From an uncultured Eggerthellaceae bacterium (GTDB lineage: Bacteria; Actinomycetota; Coriobacteriia; Coriobacteriales; Eggerthellaceae): a stretch of 7,962 bases of DNA. Shown here in pieces: positions 4,565-7,962 of the stretch (positions are counted from its first letter, which is position 1; every line of letters begins with the position of its first letter). A model generated the notes under the pieces. That model saw only the letters and a list, made by a program, of their open reading frames with translations. It made no database searches and was not told the origin of the DNA. The translations under genes were made by a program, and so were the position numbers. The DNA lies in assembly GCA_946626265.1 (NCBI GenBank), contig CAMOUE010000104.1:1-7962 (forward strand), written 5' to 3'.

Positions 4565-7216
4565 TTACGCAAAATCCTCCACGAAGCCGACGCGGTAGTT
4601 CTTGAAAATCGCCTCGCCCTCCTCCTGGCTCGCGTCCAGGTCGAGGTCGGCCTCGATGCGGAAATCGAGGTCGGCGTCGCTGTCGAGCACGATCTGGCGC
4701 ACATGCCAGATGTGCTCCGCACGCTCTCGCGACTCGTCGATATCCAGGTACGTGGCGCTGCGCGCATCGGCATCGATGAGGATTTCCTCGTGCTCGTCGT
4801 AAAATGCGTCGAGCACCTCCCGCCAACGCGCCGCCGACCAGCCCCATTCCCCGTCGAGGGCGCCCAGCTCATCGACTTTCTCGAACGCGGCCAGCCGCAC
4901 GCGCGCGAACAGGGCGTTGCGCACGAGCAGCCGCACGGCACGTCGATCGCCGACGACCTCGTCGGCGGCACCGGGCGCAGCGGCGTCTTCGAAACCATCG
5001 GACGCGTCGTCGTTTCCTGCCCATTCGTCGAACAAACTCGAATCGATGCTGGCCACAAGCCAGCCGAGCCAGCACGTAATGTCGTCGAGCCGCTCGTCGA
5101 ACGCCTCGGGCGGCACGGTGCGGTCGAGCACGTGGTAGGCATCCGACAGGTACCTCAGCAAAATGCCCTCGCAACGCGCGAGGCCGTATCGCTGCACGTA
5201 GGTCTTGAAATCGCTCGCCGTCTCGACCATGTCGCGCAGCACGGATTTCGGCGCGAGCTCGTAGTCGAGCGCCCAGGGCATCTTCGCGCAGTACGCGGAA
5301 AACGCGTCGCCGAGCAGGTCGGCGAGCGGCTGGGGGTACGTGACTTCCTCGAGGCGCTCCATGCGCTCCTCGTATTCGATGCCGTCGGCCTTCATCTCGG
5401 CGATCGCCGCGCTGCGGGCCGCCTTCTCCTGCGCGCGCAGGACCTGGCGCGGTTGCTCGAGCGTCGCCTCGACCATCGAGATGACATCGAGCGCGTACTC
5501 GGAGCTCTCGCGGTCGAGCAACTCGAGCGCGGCGAGCAAGAACGGGGAAAGCGGCTGGTCAAGCGCGAATCCTTCGGGCACTTCGCCTTGGACGAACCAG
5601 TTTTCGCTCTCGCCAGCGCCCGCGGCCCCGCCCGGACTCGCGGCCCCGCCAGCGCCCGCGGCTTCGTCCGCACCCGCGGCCCCACCAGCGCCTCCGACAA
5701 TCTCGTGCCCGATCAGCCCGGCGGCCTCCAGGGTCGCGAAGACCTCGTCGGTGCGGCGGTGCAGCTGCTCTTTCTGCTCGTCGTCCTGGAGCGACTCGTC
5801 CACAAGGTCGTGCGTGCGCTGCCACGCCGGCCCACCCTGCATGACCTCGGCCAACGCGATCGCGTGCGACATTTCCATCCGCGGATGCAACGTCTCGGGC
5901 GCCGCGTCGACGAGCCGGCGGTACGTGTCCTCGTTCCAGCCGACGAAGCCCTCCGGCGGTTTCGACGTCTTTATCTTGCGCGCCTTCTTCGGGTCGCCGC
6001 CCGCCTTCGCGAGCGCACGGCGCCGCTCGACGTCGTATTTCGTGGCCTGCGCGATCACCGTGCCCTGCGTGTCGAACCCGCTTCGGCCCGCGCGGCCTGC
6101 CACCTGGTGAAACTCGCGCGCGTTCAGCCGCCGGATACGCGAGCCGTCGAACTTCGCGAGCGAAGTCAGAAGCACCGTGCGGATTGGCACGTTGATACCC
6201 ATTCCGAGCGTGTCCGTCCCGCAGATGACGGTGAGAAGTCCCTGTTGGGCGAGCTGCTCGACCGTGCGGCGGTAGCGCGGCAGCATGCCGGCGTGGTGCA
6301 CGCCCACGCCCATGAGCAGCAGGCGTTTCAGCGTTTTCCCGAACGCCGTAGTGAAACGCCCGTCGACGAGCGCCTCCTTGATGGCCTGGCGCTCCTCCTT
6401 CGTCGAGATGCCGAAGCTCGCCAGCGACTGCGCGCTTTTCAGGGCCTCATCCTGCGAGAAATGCACGATGTAGATGGGCGCCTCGCCGCGGCGCAGCGCC
6501 AGCTCGACCGTGCCCTCGAGCGCGGTGTCGGCCGCGAACAGGTACTCGAGCGGCACGGGGCGCGGCGTGTCGGCGATGGTCGTGACCGGGCGCTGCGTTT
6601 GCTCCTCGATTTTGGCGGAAATGGCGCTGGTGTCGCCGAGCGTGGCACTCATCAGCAAAAACTGCGTGTATGGAAGCGTGAGCAGCGGGACCTGCCATGC
6701 CCAGCCGCGCTCGCGGTCGCCGAAGAAGTGGAACTCGTCGAGCGCGGCGTAGGCGAGGTTGGCGTCGGTGCCGTAGCGCAGCGCCTCGTTCGCGAGGATC
6801 TCGGCCGTGCAGCAGATGACCGGCGCCGACGCGTTGATCGAGACGTCGCCGGTGACCATGCCGACGTTGTCGCGGCCGAGACGGTTCACGAAGTCGAAGA
6901 ACTTCTCGCTGACGAGCGCCTTGATCGGGGCGGTGTAGTACATGCGCTGGCCCGTGGCGAGCGCGAGGAACGCGAGCCAGAGCGCGACCGTCGACTTGCC
7001 GCTGCCCGTCGGCGTGCCCAAGATGACGTGGTCGCCGAGCGCGAGCGCCATGCATGCGTCTTCCTGATGCGGCCAAAGCTCGATGCCGCATTCCATCTGG
7101 TAGTTGATGAACAGGGAAAACGCCTCGTCGGCATTCGCCCCGCGCGCGAAGGCGCGCTCGGCTAGCTCGCCGAGGCCGCGCTGCGCGGCGGCGTGCGTGT
7201 TTTCGTTTTCGGCCAT
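4565..7216 (-). CDS. Ski2-like superfamily 2 DEAD/DEAH-box helicase with C-terminal DUF3516-type region
   Basis: This 883-residue ATP-dependent, probably RNA-directed helicase is of the actinobacterial DUF3516 kind. Motifs in order are: a Q-motif-like WPHQEDAC (48-55); Walker A GTPTGSGKST (67-76); motif Ia TAPIKALVSEKF (95-106); motif II as DEFH (160-163) in a DEFHFFGDRERGWAWQVP context that I recall as characteristic of the family; SATLG (190-194); motif V GTDTLGMGINVP (333-344); motif VI HQVAGRAGRSG (370-380). The C-terminal 450 residues are acidic and helical and match no other domain I recognise. A Gly/Ala-rich linker at 508-536 and a second acidic linker at about 733-757 divide this part and look expendable. 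GGGAG lies 6 nt before the ATG at 7216, supporting that start. It appears monocistronic and converges on the cyclase. The likely role is RNA processing or decay; the substrate is unknown. Confidence 0.93.
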   Translation of the reverse strand: MAENENTHAAAQRGLGELAERAFARGANADEAFSLFINYQMECGIELWPHQEDACMALALGDHVILGTPTGSGKSTVALWLAFLALATGQRMYYTAPIKALVSEKFFDFVNRLGRDNVGMVTGDVSINASAPVICCTAEILANEALRYGTDANLAYAALDEFHFFGDRERGWAWQVPLLTLPYTQFLLMSATLGDTSAISAKIEEQTQRPVTTIADTPRPVPLEYLFAADTALEGTVELALRRGEAPIYIVHFSQDEALKSAQSLASFGISTKEERQAIKEALVDGRFTTAFGKTLKRLLLMGVGVHHAGMLPRYRRTVEQLAQQGLLTVICGTDTLGMGINVPIRTVLLTSLAKFDGSRIRRLNAREFHQVAGRAGRSGFDTQGTVIAQATKYDVERRRALAKAGGDPKKARKIKTSKPPEGFVGWNEDTYRRLVDAAPETLHPRMEMSHAIALAEVMQGGPAWQRTHDLVDESLQDDEQKEQLHRRTDEVFATLEAAGLIGHEIVGGAGGAAGADEAAGAGGAASPGGAAGAGESENWFVQGEVPEGFALDQPLSPFLLAALELLDRESSEYALDVISMVEATLEQPRQVLRAQEKAARSAAIAEMKADGIEYEERMERLEEVTYPQPLADLLGDAFSAYCAKMPWALDYELAPKSVLRDMVETASDFKTYVQRYGLARCEGILLRYLSDAYHVLDRTVPPEAFDERLDDITCWLGWLVASIDSSLFDEWAGNDDASDGFEDAAAPGAADEVVGDRRAVRLLVRNALFARVRLAAFEKVDELGALDGEWGWSAARWREVLDAFYDEHEEILIDADARSATYLDIDESRERAEHIWHVRQIVLDSDADLDFRIEADLDLDASQEEGEAIFKNYRVGFVEDFA
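5609..5695. repeat. In-gene GC-rich repeat coding a Gly/Ala linker
   Basis: CGCCAGCGCCCGCGGC occurs at 5611-5626 and 5647-5662, a 36-bp (12-codon) period, with degenerate further copies. The period is a multiple of three, so the helicase frame is kept. It encodes residues 508-536, a flexible Gly/Ala linker between the helicase core and the C-terminal region. Copy number is a plausible source of strain variation. Confidence 0.65.
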
Positions 7217-7222
7217 AATCTG

Positions 7223-7227
7223 CTCCC
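7223..7227 (-). promoter_or_regulatory. Helicase ribosome-binding site
   Basis: GGGAG on the minus strand is 6 nt before the ATG at 7216. The only promoter hint is the nearby TATACGAT (minus strand, about 7230-7237), with no recognisable -35 box. Confidence 0.6.
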
Positions 7228-7247
7228 GATATCGTATAAGGGCCGGT

Positions 7248-7375
7248 GCGGTTCCCCTGCCGGCGCGGCCTGCTGCTGCCGACGCGGTTTCCCTGCCGGC
7301 GGCCCGCTGCAGCCGGCGCGGTACCGCAACTGGCGCGGTTTCCCTGCCGGCGGCTGCCCGCTACAGCCGACCGCA
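7248..7375. repeat. Imperfect direct repeats upstream of the helicase
   Basis: CGCGGTTTCCCTGCCGGCGG occurs exactly at 7283-7302 and 7334-7353 (51-bp period). A related copy, GCGGTTCCCCTGCCGGCG, lies at 7248-7265. The second and third copies are each followed by a similar CCCGCTRCAGCCG. I see no protein-coding signal of its own here, so this is a repeat-bearing leader/upstream region of about 130 bp. It may hold the helicase promoter. Confidence 0.75.
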
Positions 7376-7440
7376 GCACTTCGTAAGTTTAGATTTTCTC
7401 ACGAGTACGCGACATTCCATATGTGGGGCATGCGGTTTTT

Positions 7441-7461
7441 CGCTTGCGCCATTCGCAAGCG
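7441..7461. repeat. Perfect 8-bp inverted repeat
   Basis: CGCTTGCG (7441-7448) and CGCAAGCG (7454-7461) flank a 5-nt loop. A T5 run lies on the plus strand before the stem, so on the minus strand the hairpin is followed by A5 rather than U. It is therefore not a canonical terminator for the HipA-like gene. Its function is unknown. Confidence 0.6.
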
Positions 7462-7476
7462 CTTCTGCGCGGGTGT

Positions 7477-7580
7477 CCTTCGAGCCCGATATTCGAGCCC
7501 GCCCTTCGGGCCCGTCTTTCGAGGCCGCCCTTCGGGCCCGTCTTTCGAGCCCGTTCTTCGAACCCGTCTTTCAAGATCGC
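7477..7580. repeat. 13-bp tandem repeat array, eight units in exact register
   Basis: Units begin at 7477, 7490, 7503, 7516, 7529, 7542, 7555 and 7568, with no spacing error. The consensus is CYTTCGAGCCCGT. The units at 7503 and 7529 are identical (CCTTCGGGCCCGT) and the others differ at one to four positions. The period is not a multiple of three. The last unit overlaps the stop codon (7571-7573) and final codons of the HipA-like gene on the minus strand, so the array would form its 3' untranslated region. Several units contain short self-complementary cores (CGGGCCCG, TTCGAA) and could fold as RNA. Confidence 0.9.
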
Positions 7581-7962
7581 CCTAGGCCGTAGCGTCGAAG
7601 CAGATCCCCGCAAGCATCCCGTATTTCCAAGGCGATTCGTCGTGAAGCACGCGCCGGGAGGCCCGCCTCGTTTGCGAGGGCGAGCACGTCATCGAGCGTA
7701 GGATTGCCCGCCCCGAGTACTGACGTCATATGGCCGCGGTGAAAACCAGCGCTGTACGTAAGGTCGTAAGCAGGCGCAAGATGACATTCGCCCTCGTCAC
7801 AGAGCCATGAGAAATTCTTCGCGTGGTCGTCGTAGTTATGCGAGAAAACATTGAAGCACATCAGCCTGAACAGCTGCTCGGCCTCGGCCCTGCTGTGCAT
7901 GAGGAAGTAGGATATCTGGAACTTCTCGCATGACCTCTCCGGGCAATCGGTTTTCTTTGAAA
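7571..7962 (-). CDS. HipA-family protein, C-terminal kinase lobe (partial, runs off the window)
   Basis: This is the C-terminal end of a HipA-domain protein, the kinase fold of HipBA-type toxin-antitoxin and related systems. HipA of E. coli phosphorylates glutamyl-tRNA synthetase; the substrate here is unknown. The frame is open to the right edge, with coding sequence before the in-frame Met at 7900, so that Met is not the start. Counting from it, HNYDDHAKNFSW (21-32) matches the catalytic-loop motif, with D24 at the expected catalytic Asp and N29 at the metal-binding Asn. LAPAYDLTYS (41-50) carries the metal-binding Asp (D46) of the DFG-like position. Both key motifs are intact and the family-like tail (NPTLDDVLALANEAGL) is present, so the visible end looks functional. 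A HipB-like antitoxin, if any, would lie outside the window. The stop lies inside the last unit of a 13-bp tandem array. Confidence 0.87.
   Translation of the reverse strand, partial: SKKTDCPERSCEKFQISYFLMHSRAEAEQLFRLMCFNVFSHNYDDHAKNFSWLCDEGECHLAPAYDLTYSAGFHRGHMTSVLGAGNPTLDDVLALANEAGLPARASRRIALEIRDACGDLLRRYGLGRS

Noticed and set aside
4703..7165. 820-codon open frame on the plus strand opposite the helicase
   Set aside because: It is the complement of a strongly motif-supported helicase. Its Arg/His/Val-rich composition is the usual mirror of high-GC coding sequence, and it shows no recognisable domain.
6447..7379. 310-codon minus-strand frame overlapping the helicase start
   Set aside because: Most of it is the helicase gene read out of frame. 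Its repeated RRQGNR N-terminus is just the translated non-coding repeat at 7248-7353.
7436..7461. Intrinsic terminator for the HipA-like gene
   Set aside because: The T-run lies on the wrong side of the 8-bp stem. On the minus strand the hairpin is followed by A5.
7477..7580. Possible CRISPR or integron attachment array
   Set aside because: 13-bp units are contiguous without spacers, and no integrase or cas gene is present.

Overview
The window is high-GC DNA. Its gene content (a soluble LuxR-type regulator with only a C-terminal HTH, a Cache-like/HAMP/GGDEF protein, a YhgE/Pip-type exporter and a DUF3516 Ski2-like helicase) suggests an actinomycetotal gut bacterium, most likely Coriobacteriia/Eggerthellaceae. 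This is recognition from protein style; no database search was possible.

Layout from left to right. Positions 57-290 (-) hold what looks like a wrecked voltage-gated ion channel: an N-terminal stub fused in frame to an S4-like arginine ladder, with no pore. Positions 306-1343 (-) hold the C-terminal part of a YhgE/Pip (ABC-2-like) membrane protein. It lacks its N-terminal half and breaks off at about 1344, next to a short palindrome-rich, AT-rich patch. Positions 1451-1562 carry a 14-bp tandem array abutting the 3' end of a LuxR-family regulator (1567-2736, -). That regulator diverges from a membrane diguanylate cyclase (3031-4434, +). The region between them has candidate -10 boxes on both strands, a G-run cluster and a 12-bp direct repeat, and the first bases of the luxR reading frame form a perfect 16-bp hairpin. 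The cyclase converges on a long DUF3516 helicase (4565-7216, -) across a G-rich spacer. About 350 bp of non-coding repeats follow, including a strict 13-bp x 8 array. The window ends inside the C-terminal kinase lobe of a HipA-family protein (7571 to the right edge, -).

The divergent regulator/cyclase pair is the only arrangement suggesting joint function: possible shared control of c-di-GMP synthesis. The helicase looks like housekeeping RNA metabolism, and the HipA-like gene belongs to a unit outside the window.

No clearly new multi-gene system is visible. The most unusual features are (i) short tandem arrays with different motifs and periods at nearly every gene 3' boundary, (ii) the promoter-proximal hairpin at the luxR start, and (iii) two decayed membrane-protein genes side by side.
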